Origin: Alphaproteobacteria bacterium
GTDB lineage: Bacteria > Myxococcota_A > UBA796 > CAJQPC01
NCBI GenBank assembly: GCA_020632795.1
Contig: JACKEV010000014.1
Coordinates: 248,001-312,000, forward strand
Length of the DNA stretch: 64,000 nucleotides
Direction of reading: 5' to 3'
Positions 41,860 through 50,976 of this stretch are shown here, in pieces. The notes under the pieces were generated by a model, which did not search any database, was not told the origin of the DNA, and saw nothing but the letters and a program-made list of their open reading frames with translations. Made by a program: the position numbers and the translations under genes. How positions within the stretch are numbered: position 1 is the stretch's first letter; each line of letters opens with the position of its first letter.

Positions 41860-44800
41860 GCGCCCACATGAAATACAACCCCGGGTTCCTGGACGACGCG
41901 CAGCTCGTCGAGCGCTTCGTCGTCCGGGAGCACGAGCTGGCCTCGATCCTGGAGACCATCCGGGAGAACACAGGAGGAAACAACCAGCATGTGCTGGTCA
42001 TCGGGCGACGAGGCTACGGAAAGACCATGCTGGTCCACCGAGTCGCTGCGGAGCTTCGCCGCGACCCGGAGCTGTCCAAGGGCTGGTTCCCGGTCGTCTT
42101 CGGGGAGGAGAGCTATCAGGTCCTGACCGCCGGGGAGCTGTGGTTGGAGGCGCTGCTACACATGGGGGACGAGACAGGCGACGCATCCTGGCATGACACA
42201 TACACCGCCCTGCGCGCCGAGCAGGACGAGCAACGCTTGACCGCCGGGGCGCTGGCCCGCCTGCTGGACTTCGCCGACGACGCCCGGAAGCGCCTGGTCC
42301 TGGTGATCGAGAACCTCCAGATGCTGGTCGACGAGCAGCTCAACGACCGCGACGCCTGGGCGGTTCGGAAGGTGCTCCTGGGGGAGCCCAGGATCATGTT
42401 CCTGTGCACCGCGCTGTCCCGATTCGAAGGGGAGCAGAGCCCGGACGCGGCGATGTACGAGCTGTTCCGACGGATTGAGCTGGAGCCCCTCACCCGGGAG
42501 GGCTGCGCGAAGCTGTGGGCGTCCGTCTCCGGGGAAGACCTGGACGAGGAGCGCATCGCGCCCATGAAGATCCTGACCGGCGGCAACCCCCGCCTGGTCA
42601 TGCTGCTCGCGTCCTTCGCCCAGGGCCTGTCGCTGCGCCAGCTCATGCAGGATCTGACGAAGCTGATCGACGACCGCTCCGACTACTTCAAGCACAACAT
42701 CGAGGCGCTGAAGAGCAACGAGCGCAAGGTGTTCGTGACGCTCGCGGACATCTGGAGCCCGGCGCCGAGCAGCCTCGTCGCCGAGCGCGCGCGGATGGAC
42801 GTGAACAACACCAGCGCCACCTTGGGACACCTCGTCCGGCGCGGGGTGGTGGAGGTCGCGAGGACAGAAGGGCGCCGCAAGTACTATCAGATCACGGAAC
42901 GACTGTACAACATCTACCACCTGATGCGTCGACGGGGTGGGGCCAGCGCTCGGGTTCACGCGGTGGTGGACTTCATGGTCGCGCTGTACGGGGGGGACGA
43001 GTTGGAGCATCGCCTGCGGCCGGTGTTGCATGAGGCGATGGGGTTGGATGCTGCCGAGCGGGAGAACCACCTGTATCTCTACATGGGGGTTCTGGAGCAC
43101 TTCAGAGAAGACAGGGAGGAGTTCTGCAAGCAGCTCTCATGGCTTCCTCCTGTGATGGCCAAGGAGGAGGATCTGCCCGTTCAGCTTCGCGCTCACATCG
43201 ACAACCCCGAGACCTTCGTGACGATGTTGGAGCAGGCGTCTGATGAGGATGCAGCGGTGTGGGCGGAGGAGGCGGTGGGACGGTTATCCCAGTTTGTGCC
43301 GCATGAAGGGCTATGCGATCGAGTGGTGGAGCGAGTGGTGGCGGTGCGGCCAGAGTGGGGTGTGGAGATCTACGAAGAGTACATCACTGTACTGATGGCT
43401 GCAAACCGACGCAGAGCAGCAGAAGTTGTCGCACGAAGAGGCCTTCAGCTCTACCCGGACGCTGAGGGAATGCCGCTGCTTCTGTTCTGTACGCTCTACA
43501 CCAATCCAAGTTCTTTTGCAGAAGTTGTATCATTGTATGACAGCTTCGTAGAGGAGGACAAACAGGCGGTGGCAACGCTCATGGTGACAGCGCTCGCCCT
43601 CGCGAAGCAGCAAGATCGTGCCGAATATCTCTTGACGCAACGTTCTGAGCACAAACCCGCAGAGGCTGCCGACCTGGCACTTCTCGGGGATGCCATGACA
43701 GCCCTCGGGCGGTATTCAGAAGCCGAAGCGCTCTATCGGAGGGCCCTGGAGATCGCCGACCACGACTGGACTTTCCAGTTGATGTTGGCATATTTCTTGG
43801 TTCAATATACCAAAGAAGTCACCGAAGGAGAGGCGCTGCTTCGTGAAACCCTGAAGCAAGCACCAACGAATTGGTTCGCCTTGTATGGATTGGCGACCGC
43901 CCTGAAACGCCAGGAACGAATCGACGAAGCAGAGAGCGCATGGAGGCAGTTGTTGGAACTGAATTCCGAGCATGGACTCATCTGGTTCGAGTTGGGCCGT
44001 CTTCTCCTATTCAGCCGTAGCGCCCCGCATGAAGCCATGGACGCGTTCAAGGAAGCGCTTCGTCTGGACCCGGATGATGTCAAGGTGCTCTGGTTGCATA
44101 GCGTCGCGTTGAGCCGAACCCCAGGCACCAAGAACGAACAAATGGACACATGGAGACGGATCCTGACTCTCGCTCCAGACCATGTGGGCGCGCTGTCCAG
44201 TCTGTCGGAGGTTCTCATTCAACAGGGCGATTTTCATACAGTGGAGCAACTCTGCCTCGAGTCTCTTCGAGCCAACCCAGACCGACCTTTCCCATGTTTC
44301 TATTTGGCTGAGATCTACCACCACAGGGGCGAAGCCGACCGTGCAGCGGCGACCTTGAAAGCCGCCACCGCTCACGAACCCGAGCGACCAGCCGAGTGGA
44401 TGATGCTCCTGAGGGCTTCGGTCCTCTTTGGTGGGGAGGATCCCGGCAAGATCGTCGATCGATGCATCGACGTCTACGGTCGCAATATCCATCTCCTCTT
44501 CGCTCTGGCGAACATCTGGTTCCAGGCCAACGATAACCACCATCACCCCCTCCCCGCCTCCCTCGCCCGCGAGGCTTTCGAGCAGGAGCCCGAAGTCCTG
44601 CACTACCTCATCCTCCACCTCCTGCTCCTCGTGGCTGGCGGTACGGTCGACGAAGCCCTGCCCCTGGTCAAGCGCGCCCTCCACCAGGACCCCGCCGCCA
44701 TCCGCGAGGAGCTACCCCATTACCAGTCCATCCTCATCGACCTCGTCGCCCTCGACGGGCCGCGCCGTGCGCTGGACCTCGTCGTCGGGAGTCCCGCCGA

Positions 44801-44939
44801 GCCGCTGCTGGAGCCGCTGGTCGTGGCGATGCGCCAACTCGCCGACGAGGTCGTCGACGCGCCGGTGGAGGTCAACGAGATCGCGGAGGACGTCAAGGCG
44901 CGCATCGCGAAGCGACAAGAGGTGCTGACGGAGGAGTGA
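41856..44939 (+). CDS. ATPase-winged helix-TPR protein, second gene of the ATPase module
   Basis: 1027 residues. ATPase region: VIGRRGYGKTMLV (Walker A, 49-61) and RLVLVIENLQ (Walker B, about 146-155), then a winged helix (about 305-375; VAERARMDVNNTSATLGHLVRRGVVEVA) and a long TPR array (about 530-1000; repeats such as ADLALLGDAMTALGRYSEAE, GLIWFELGRLLLFSRSAPHE). The ATG overlaps the preceding stop (ATGA). Base composition drops clearly in the middle: from about 43,380 to 44,520 the sequence is near 50-57% GC, with many A/T-ending codons, and then returns to neighbouring values in the last 400 bases. This suggests a mosaic or acquired segment. TPR proteins of this type often recognise a partner or a target, so sensing is a plausible role; not proven. 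Confidence 0.8.
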   Translation: MSAHMKYNPGFLDDAQLVERFVVREHELASILETIRENTGGNNQHVLVIGRRGYGKTMLVHRVAAELRRDPELSKGWFPVVFGEESYQVLTAGELWLEALLHMGDETGDASWHDTYTALRAEQDEQRLTAGALARLLDFADDARKRLVLVIENLQMLVDEQLNDRDAWAVRKVLLGEPRIMFLCTALSRFEGEQSPDAAMYELFRRIELEPLTREGCAKLWASVSGEDLDEERIAPMKILTGGNPRLVMLLASFAQGLSLRQLMQDLTKLIDDRSDYFKHNIEALKSNERKVFVTLADIWSPAPSSLVAERARMDVNNTSATLGHLVRRGVVEVARTEGRRKYYQITERLYNIYHLMRRRGGASARVHAVVDFMVALYGGDELEHRLRPVLHEAMGLDAAERENHLYLYMGVLEHFREDREEFCKQLSWLPPVMAKEEDLPVQLRAHIDNPETFVTMLEQASDEDAAVWAEEAVGRLSQFVPHEGLCDRVVERVVAVRPEWGVEIYEEYITVLMAANRRRAAEVVARRGLQLYPDAEGMPLLLFCTLYTNPSSFAEVVSLYDSFVEEDKQAVATLMVTALALAKQQDRAEYLLTQRSEHKPAEAADLALLGDAMTALGRYSEAEALYRRALEIADHDWTFQLMLAYFLVQYTKEVTEGEALLRETLKQAPTNWFALYGLATALKRQERIDEAESAWRQLLELNSEHGLIWFELGRLLLFSRSAPHEAMDAFKEALRLDPDDVKVLWLHSVALSRTPGTKNEQMDTWRRILTLAPDHVGALSSLSEVLIQQGDFHTVEQLCLESLRANPDRPFPCFYLAEIYHHRGEADRAAATLKAATAHEPERPAEWMMLLRASVLFGGEDPGKIVDRCIDVYGRNIHLLFALANIWFQANDNHHHPLPASLAREAFEQEPEVLHYLILHLLLLVAGGTVDEALPLVKRALHQDPAAIREELPHYQSILIDLVALDGPRRALDLVVGSPAEPLLEPLVVAMRQLADEVVDAPVEVNEIAEDVKARIAKRQEVLTEE

Positions 44940-44945
44940 CGCCCC

Positions 44946-45407
44946 CTACTCCTCCCCCTCGAACCCCTCGGCCGGCTTCAGCAGCTCCTTCGCCAGCGCG
45001 CCGAGCCCCTTCGAGAAGGCCCGCGCGCCCTGCACCAGCGGCGACCAGCCGTCCTCGTCGGCCTCGGTGCTGGGGGGCTCGTCGACCCGCTCCCGGGCGG
45101 CCTGGCGGGCGGCCTCGGGGTCGGTGGGGTGGTCCTTGAGGCCGTCGCCCACCGCGCGCAGCCAGTGGCCCACCTTGGCGCTCAGGTCATCGATGGCCGC
45201 GTCGGCGTCGGCGGAGACCACCGGCTTGTCCGGGTCCCGGGCGCCGCCGATGCGCGGACCCAGCAGCATGCCGGCCACGCCGGTGGCCAGGCGCTTGAGG
45301 TCGTCCAGGCCGTCCTCCAGATCGGAGGGGGCTCGCTCGCCGTGAGGCTCGCCGTGGGGCTCGCCGTGAGGCTCGCCGTCAGGCTCGGGGGGGCGCTCGT
45401 CGCTCAT
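44946..45407 (-). CDS. Small acidic protein with His-Gly-Glu-Pro repeat
   Basis: 153 residues. The N-terminus holds GEPHGEPHGEPHGE (about 11-24), encoded by four 12-bp repeats. The rest is soluble and helical (DLEDGLDDLKRLATGVAGML, VGHWLRAVGDGL, SPLVQGARAFSKGLGALAKELLK), with no family recognised. The start has GGAG 8 bases upstream and overlaps the end of the metallo-beta-lactamase gene by 29 bases. Last gene of the icmF unit. It might bind metal through the His residues, which is a guess. Confidence 0.7.
   Translation of the reverse strand: MSDERPPEPDGEPHGEPHGEPHGERAPSDLEDGLDDLKRLATGVAGMLLGPRIGGARDPDKPVVSADADAAIDDLSAKVGHWLRAVGDGLKDHPTDPEAARQAARERVDEPPSTEADEDGWSPLVQGARAFSKGLGALAKELLKPAEGFEGEE
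45335..45382 (-). repeat. Four 12-bp tandem repeats
   Basis: GCTCGCCGTGAG-type units repeated four times; on the minus strand they code the His-Gly-Glu-Pro repeat of the small acidic protein. They also lie 12 bases or less from the 3' end of the metallo-beta-lactamase gene (45379) and overlap it slightly. Confidence 0.9.
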
Positions 45408-46230
45408 CGGACATCTCCCAGCGGTCACCCTCCAAGCTGCGCACCTCGCCGCGATCGGCAAGCCACACGAGGTGACAATGCACCTGCCGCGCGGCCAGCG
45501 GGTGGACGAAGCGGGGGATGGTGTCGCCGTAGATGTGCGGGACCAGCGCCAGCGGCGTGGCCGGGCCGTGGGCCGCCAGCGCGGCCCGGAGCTGCGCGGT
45601 GCGGTGGTGGCGGTGGTCGATGTACTCGGTGAGCACCCGCGCGGGGTCTCGCAGGGCCGGGCCGTGGGCCGGGAAGAGCACCGAGGGCCCCAGGGACCGC
45701 AGCCGGTCGAGCTGCGCCAGATACTGCGCCAGATCACCCTCCGGGGGCTCCAGCACGATGGTCCCCTCGCCCGCGACCATGTCCCCGGCCACGATCGCCC
45801 CGCAGCCCGGCTGGTGCAGGCAGAGGTGCCCGGAGGCGTGCCCGGGGGTGTGCAGGGCCACCCAGGCTTCAACGTCGGTCTCCACCCGGTCGCCGTCCAC
45901 CAGGGTCTCGTCCACCGCGATGCTGCGTTGCAACAATTCAACGGTGCGGGGGTGGGCGACGACCGGCGCGTCGAAGCGCGCCCGCAGCGCGTTGACCCCG
46001 CCGATGTGGTCGACGTGGTGGTGGGTCAGGAGGATGCGCTCGACCGCCGCGCCCTCGTCCACCAGGGCCTGGAGGGCTTCGGCGAGGCGGGCCTGCTCGT
46101 CGGGCCAGGGGGAGGCCGGGTCGATGATGGTCAGGCGGCGCCGCCCCAGCACGTAGGCGTTGGTGTGGGTGGCCGGCGGCAGGGTGGGCGTGCGGACCGG
46201 CACCACCCGCAGCTCGGGGTGCTCGATCAC
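45379..46230 (-). CDS. Metallo-beta-lactamase-fold hydrolase (LACTB2-like)
   Basis: 283 residues. Zinc motif THHHVDHIGG, then HTPGHASGHLCLH, GDMVAG and FPAHGP, giving the full set of His/Asp ligands. The C-terminal 60 residues (IDHRHHRTAQLRAALAAHG, HPLAARQVHCHLVWLADRGEV) form the winged-helix-like extension of the LACTB2/GloB-like group. It probably hydrolyses an ester, thioester or lactone; placement directly behind icmF suggests an acyl-CoA/glutathione thioester. The GTG at 46230 shares GTGA with the stop of the pseudokinase gene. Confidence 0.85.
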   Translation of the reverse strand: MIEHPELRVVPVRTPTLPPATHTNAYVLGRRRLTIIDPASPWPDEQARLAEALQALVDEGAAVERILLTHHHVDHIGGVNALRARFDAPVVAHPRTVELLQRSIAVDETLVDGDRVETDVEAWVALHTPGHASGHLCLHQPGCGAIVAGDMVAGEGTIVLEPPEGDLAQYLAQLDRLRSLGPSVLFPAHGPALRDPARVLTEYIDHRHHRTAQLRAALAAHGPATPLALVPHIYGDTIPRFVHPLAARQVHCHLVWLADRGEVRSLEGDRWEMSDERRAPPRA

Positions 46231-47507
46231 GCGAAGCCCCGGTAGAGCACCCAGGCCGCCACGAGGGCGAACAGGGCCACCGCCGCCAGCGCGGCCTGCT
46301 CGGCCTGGGTCCACGCCCGGGGGGGCTCGGGCTCGGGCCCGTCGTCGTCGACCTCCAGGGTGGGGTCCAGGGTGTGGATGCCCTCCAGGGCCTCGGCCGC
46401 CATGCGCTCGGTGGTGTCGTGGGCGCTCAGGGCCTCGGCGGCGATGGGCTCGGTGAGGTCCTCGGGCGCCGGGTCGTCGGGCGTCACCGCCGCAGGCTCC
46501 TCTTCCGTGACCTCGTGCTCATCGGACTCTGGCGGGGCCATCACCGGAAGCTCCGGCGGGGTGGGCATCTCCAGCGAGTAGGTCGTCGCGGGGGCGACCT
46601 CGACGAGCTGGACGGGGGACGGGGTGTCGGTGGCCGGCTCGACCATCGAGGCCAGGGCGACCTGCTCGGTGGTGGGGGGCTCCAGGGTTGGGCCGGCGAC
46701 CACCTGGGACATCGGCGGCATGGGCTGGAGCGAGGGCATCGAGGGCGGCAGGGCGCGCTCGGGGGCCTTCCAGCGGCCGATGAGGTCCGCCCGGCTGCTG
46801 GCCCCGCCGTCCTCGCGGGCCAGGGTGTGCAGGGCCTTGAGGGCCCCGGCGTCGCTCAGGTAGCGCTGCTCGGGGTCGGCGTGGCCCAGCTTGCGCAGGA
46901 TCCGCATGAGGGCGGGGTCCTCGGTGACCATGCGCTTGAGGTCGTCCCCCGCGTCCTTCAGGGGCTTCTGGGTGACCAGCTCGACCAGCAGGGCGCCGAG
47001 CAGGGGCTGGTCCTCGCGGGGATCTGTGCCCCCGGTGCGGCCCCAGCCGAGCACCCAGACCTCGCCCTCGGGGTCCACCCGGACGTGCCGGGGGCGCAGG
47101 CCGCCGTGCACGATGGGGGCGCCGGACGCGGCGTGGGCCGCGCGCAGGGCCTGGGCGACCTCGACCGCGAGGTCCAGGGCGGTGGCCCGGTCCAGCAGGC
47201 CGGGGCGGTCGGGGGCGGCGTCCACCAGCTCGCGCAGGGTGGCGCCCTCGATCCACTGCATCGCCAGCGCCCCCTGGCCGGCGTAGTAGCCCACCAGCCG
47301 GGGCACCCGGGGGTCGTCCAGGGCGCGCAGGGCCTCGTACTCGGCGCGCAGGGCGTCCCCCTGACCCACCCGCATGGCCACGGCCTGGGACAGGAGCTTG
47401 CCGTCCACCCGCTCGGCGCGCCAGGTCTGCACGCCGCTGTCGCGGGTGTCCAGGCGTTTGCGCAGGGCGAAGGGCCCGATGCGGTCTCCGACGCGAGGCC
47501 CGCTCAC
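46227..47507 (-). CDS. Pseudokinase with C-terminal membrane anchor
   Basis: 426 residues. The first 250 are kinase-like by pattern (RIGPFALRKRLDT, YEALRALDDPRVPRLVGYY, AMQWIEGATLRELV, LDLAVEVAQALRAAHA), but the catalytic motifs are changed: the Lys strand is AVAMRVG, HRD reads HGG (IVHGGLRPRHVRVD), DFG reads LGWGRTGG. Catalysis is unlikely, while the fold seems kept. A long Pro/Glu/Thr-rich linker leads to one hydrophobic segment at the C-terminus (ALAAVALFALVAAWVLY, about 405-421). The GTG at 47507 overlaps the icmF stop (GTGA), so it is co-translated with a B12-dependent mutase. It may scaffold or report the metabolic state to the membrane. Confidence 0.8.
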   Translation of the reverse strand: MSGPRVGDRIGPFALRKRLDTRDSGVQTWRAERVDGKLLSQAVAMRVGQGDALRAEYEALRALDDPRVPRLVGYYAGQGALAMQWIEGATLRELVDAAPDRPGLLDRATALDLAVEVAQALRAAHAASGAPIVHGGLRPRHVRVDPEGEVWVLGWGRTGGTDPREDQPLLGALLVELVTQKPLKDAGDDLKRMVTEDPALMRILRKLGHADPEQRYLSDAGALKALHTLAREDGGASSRADLIGRWKAPERALPPSMPSLQPMPPMSQVVAGPTLEPPTTEQVALASMVEPATDTPSPVQLVEVAPATTYSLEMPTPPELPVMAPPESDEHEVTEEEPAAVTPDDPAPEDLTEPIAAEALSAHDTTERMAAEALEGIHTLDPTLEVDDDGPEPEPPRAWTQAEQAALAAVALFALVAAWVLYRGFA

Positions 47508-50500
47508 AGGTTCCGCCGGTACTCGCCGCCCACCTCGTAGAGGGCGTGGGTGATCTGGCCGAGGCTGGCCACGCGGACGGTGTTCATCAGCTCGGCGAAG
47601 ATGTTGCCGCCGTCCAGGGCGACCTGCTTGAGCCGGGCCAGGGCCTCGGGGGCGACCTCGGCGTGGCGGGCCTGGAAGGCGCCGACCCGCTCGATCTGCT
47701 CGCGCTTCTCGTCGACCGTGGCGCGGCGCAGCTCCACCGCGGGGGGCTCCCAGTCCTCGCCCAGGGTGGCGGGGTCCTCGAAGGTGTTGATGCCGACCAG
47801 AGGCAGCTCGCCGCTGTGCTTGAGCCGCTCGTAGTGCAGGGACTCGTCCTGGATCTTGCCGCGCTGGTACTGGCGCTCCATCGCGCCCAGCACGCCGCCC
47901 CGGTCGTTGAGGCGCTCGAACTCCACCAGCACGGCCTCCTCGACCAGGTCGGTGAGCTGCTCCACGATGAAGCTGCCCTGGAGGGCGTTCTCGTTCTGCA
48001 GGAGCCCGAACTCCTTGACCAGGATGAGCTGGATGGCCATCGCCCGGCGCACCGACTCCTCGGTGGGGGTGGTGATGGCCTCGTCGTAGGCGTTCGTGTG
48101 CAGGCTGTTGCAGTTGTCGTAGTAGGCGAGCAGGGCCTGGAGGGTGGTGCGGATGTCGTTGAACTGGATCTCCCGGGCGTGCAGGGAGCGGCCCGAGGTC
48201 TGGATGTGGTACTTGAGCTTCTGGCTGCGCTCGCTGGCGTCGTAGCGATCCCGCAGGGTGATCGCCCAGATCCGTCGGGCGACCCGCCCCAGCACCGTGT
48301 ACTCGGGGTCCATGCCGTTGGAGAAGAAGAACGACAGGTTCGGGGCGAAGGCGTCGACGTCCATGCCCCGGGCCAGGTAGTACTCGACCAGGGTGAAGCC
48401 GTTGGAGAGGGTGAAGGCGAGCTGGGTGATGGGGTTCGCCCCGGCCTCGGCGATGTGGTAGCCGCTGATGGACACCGAGTAGTAGTTCCGCACCCCGTGC
48501 GCGATGAAGTACGCCTGGATGTCCCCCATCATCCGCAGGGCGAACTCGGTGGAGAAGATGCAGGTGTTCTGGGCCTGGTCCTCCTTGAGGATGTCGGCCT
48601 GGACCGTGCCGCGGACCACCTGGAGCGTGCGGGCCCGGATCTCGGCCTCGCGCTCAGGGCTCAGCGCCCCCTCGGCGGCGTCGAGCTGCTGGTCGATGGC
48701 GGTGTTGAGGAACATCGCCAGCAGGATGGGTGCGGGGCCGTTGATGGTCATCGACACCGAGGTGGTGGGGGCCGCCAGGTCGAAGCCGCCGTAGAGGATC
48801 TTCATGTCGTCGAGGGTGGGCACGCTGACGCCCGACTCGCCGACCTTGCCGTAGATGTCGGGGCGCTCGTGGGGGTCCTCGCCGTAGAGGGTCACCGAGT
48901 CGAAGGCGGTGGACAGCCGCGCGGCGGGCTCGCCCTCGCAGAGCAGGTGGAAGCGGCGGTTGGTCTTGGCGGGCCCGCCCTCGCCTGCGAACATGCGCTT
49001 GGGCAGCTCGGCGAGGCGCTTGAGGGGGAAGACCCCGGCGGTGTAGGGGAAGCTGCCCGGCGCGTTCTCGGCCAGGCACCACCGCAGGATCTCGCCCTGG
49101 TCCTCGAAGGCGGGCAGGGCCACGCGGCGGATCTTCGTGCCGGACAGGCTGATGTGCACCATCGGCTGGCGGATCTCGCGGCCCCGCACCATGTAGACGA
49201 ACGCGTCGCCAGCGTAGGCGGCCTTGCGGTCGGCCCAACTGTCGAGGATGGCGCGGCAGCGGGGGTCGAGCCGCTCGGAGAGGGCGGCGGCGCGGGCGCG
49301 CAGGGGCTCGGCGAGGTCGTCGTCGACCTGCCCGGCCGCGCCCAGGAGCTGGTGGCGCTGGCGGGCGAGCCGCACCTGGGCGGCGGACCAGCGGTGGTAG
49401 TCGCGCACCGTGCGCGCGATCTCGGCGAGGTAGGCGGTGCGGTCGGGGGGGATGACCCGGCGGCGCACCGGGGAGGCCGGGCTGTCCGGTGCGGTCAGGG
49501 TGCTGGTCAGGGTCCGGCCGCTGACCCGGGAGACCTCGGCGAGCAGCCCCAGGTAGGCCGCGTTGACGCCGGGGTCGTTGAACTGGGCGGCGATGGTGCC
49601 GAAGACCGGCAGGGCGTCGTCAGCGGTCTCCCACAGGGCGCGGTTGCGGCGGACCTGCTTGCGCACGTCGCGCAGGGCGTCCTGGGAGCCCCGGCGGTCG
49701 AACTTGTTGATGATCACGAGGTCGGCCATGTCCAGCATCTCGATCTTCTCGAGCTGGCTGGCGGCGCCGTACTCGGGGGTCATGACGTAGACGCCGACGT
49801 CGGCGATGTCCATCACCGCGCTGTCGCCCTGTCCGATGCCCGAGGTCTCCACCAGGATGAGCTGGAAGCCGGCGTAGCGGCAGGCGTCGATGGCGGTCTC
49901 GATGGCGGCGGACAGCTCGCCCCGGACCGCGCGGGTGGCCAGGGAGCGCATGAAACAGCCTGGCCCGTGCACCGCGTTCATCCGGATGCGGTCGCCCAGC
50001 AGGGCCCCCCCGGTGCGGCGGCGGGTGGGGTCGACCGAGAGCACCGCGACGGGGCCGTGGCCGTCGTTGCGCCAGCGGCGGACCAATTCGTCGGTGAGGG
50101 AGGACTTCCCCGCGCCGCCGGTCCCCGTGATGCCGATGACGGGGACCTTTCGGGAGCGCGCCTCGCGGAGCGCGGCGGCGATCTCGGGGGGCAGGGCGCC
50201 GGGCTTCTCGACCTCGGCCTCGGCCAGGGTGATGAGGCGGGCGACCGCCCCGGGCTGGCCCTCGGCCGCGCGGGCGAGCAGGTCGGCGGGGTCCTGGGGG
50301 TCGACCTCCAGCACGTCGAAGTCGGAGCGGGTGACCAGGTCGGCGATCATGCCGGTGAGGCCCATGCGCCGGCCGTCCTCGGGGGAGTAGATGCGGTCGA
50401 CGCCGTAGTCGTGCAAAGCGCGGATCTCGTCGGGCACGATGACCCCGCCGCCGCCGCCGAAGACCTTGACGTGGGGGGCGCCGCGCTCGCGCAGCAGGTC

Positions 50501-50749
50501 GACCATGTAGCGGAAGAACTCGTTGTGCCCGCCCTGGTAGGACGAGACCGCGACGGCCTGGGCGTCCTCCTCGATGGCGGCCTCGACGATCTCGGCGACC
50601 GAGCGGTTGTGGCCGAGGTGGATGACCTCGGCGCCCATCGACTGGATCAGCCGCCGCATGACGTTGATCGCGGCGTCGTGGCCGTCGAACAGGGAGGCGG
50701 CGGTGACCACCCGCACGGTGTGCTTGAGGGAGACGTTCTGGGTGTTCAT
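47504..50749 (-). CDS. icmF: Fused isobutyryl-CoA mutase/G-protein chaperone
   Basis: 1081 residues, the usual IcmF length. Order: B12-binding domain (SLFDGHDAAINVMRR, His24 as cobalt ligand); G-protein (MeaI-type) domain with P-loop GITGTGGAGKSSL (206-218) and SVDPTRRRTGGALLGDRIRM; then the TIM-barrel mutase (PYTAGVFPLKRLAELPKRMFAG and PTLDDMKILYGGFDL; SVSMTINGPAPILLAMFLNTA; FISTEFALRMMGDIQAYF-like region; SGYHIAEAGANPITQLAFT). The enzyme interconverts isobutyryl-CoA and butyryl-CoA and the GTPase handles coenzyme B12 loading. The ATG start has a GGAAGG site. It leads a four-gene chain with pseudokinase, metallo-beta-lactamase and a small protein joined by GTGA overlaps. Confidence 0.95.
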   Translation of the reverse strand: MNTQNVSLKHTVRVVTAASLFDGHDAAINVMRRLIQSMGAEVIHLGHNRSVAEIVEAAIEEDAQAVAVSSYQGGHNEFFRYMVDLLRERGAPHVKVFGGGGGVIVPDEIRALHDYGVDRIYSPEDGRRMGLTGMIADLVTRSDFDVLEVDPQDPADLLARAAEGQPGAVARLITLAEAEVEKPGALPPEIAAALREARSRKVPVIGITGTGGAGKSSLTDELVRRWRNDGHGPVAVLSVDPTRRRTGGALLGDRIRMNAVHGPGCFMRSLATRAVRGELSAAIETAIDACRYAGFQLILVETSGIGQGDSAVMDIADVGVYVMTPEYGAASQLEKIEMLDMADLVIINKFDRRGSQDALRDVRKQVRRNRALWETADDALPVFGTIAAQFNDPGVNAAYLGLLAEVSRVSGRTLTSTLTAPDSPASPVRRRVIPPDRTAYLAEIARTVRDYHRWSAAQVRLARQRHQLLGAAGQVDDDLAEPLRARAAALSERLDPRCRAILDSWADRKAAYAGDAFVYMVRGREIRQPMVHISLSGTKIRRVALPAFEDQGEILRWCLAENAPGSFPYTAGVFPLKRLAELPKRMFAGEGGPAKTNRRFHLLCEGEPAARLSTAFDSVTLYGEDPHERPDIYGKVGESGVSVPTLDDMKILYGGFDLAAPTTSVSMTINGPAPILLAMFLNTAIDQQLDAAEGALSPEREAEIRARTLQVVRGTVQADILKEDQAQNTCIFSTEFALRMMGDIQAYFIAHGVRNYYSVSISGYHIAEAGANPITQLAFTLSNGFTLVEYYLARGMDVDAFAPNLSFFFSNGMDPEYTVLGRVARRIWAITLRDRYDASERSQKLKYHIQTSGRSLHAREIQFNDIRTTLQALLAYYDNCNSLHTNAYDEAITTPTEESVRRAMAIQLILVKEFGLLQNENALQGSFIVEQLTDLVEEAVLVEFERLNDRGGVLGAMERQYQRGKIQDESLHYERLKHSGELPLVGINTFEDPATLGEDWEPPAVELRRATVDEKREQIERVGAFQARHAEVAPEALARLKQVALDGGNIFAELMNTVRVASLGQITHALYEVGGEYRRNL

Positions 50750-50976
50750 GGGGCCTTCCGCGGGAGGCTCGGGAGGAGGAACCTAACGCGGCGGGGCGGG
50801 TCGCGTCGCGGGTTCCCCGACGCGCACCGCCGGGGAGCGCTCCGGCGTTGATCGATCGGTGATCGGTCACCCAGACGCGGGACGCTGCTCGGGGGGTCAG
50901 GAGGCGGTGACGCGGCGGCGCGCGTTGGTGGCATGGCCCTTGCAACCGGCGGATGTCACCACACGCCGAGGTGCGC

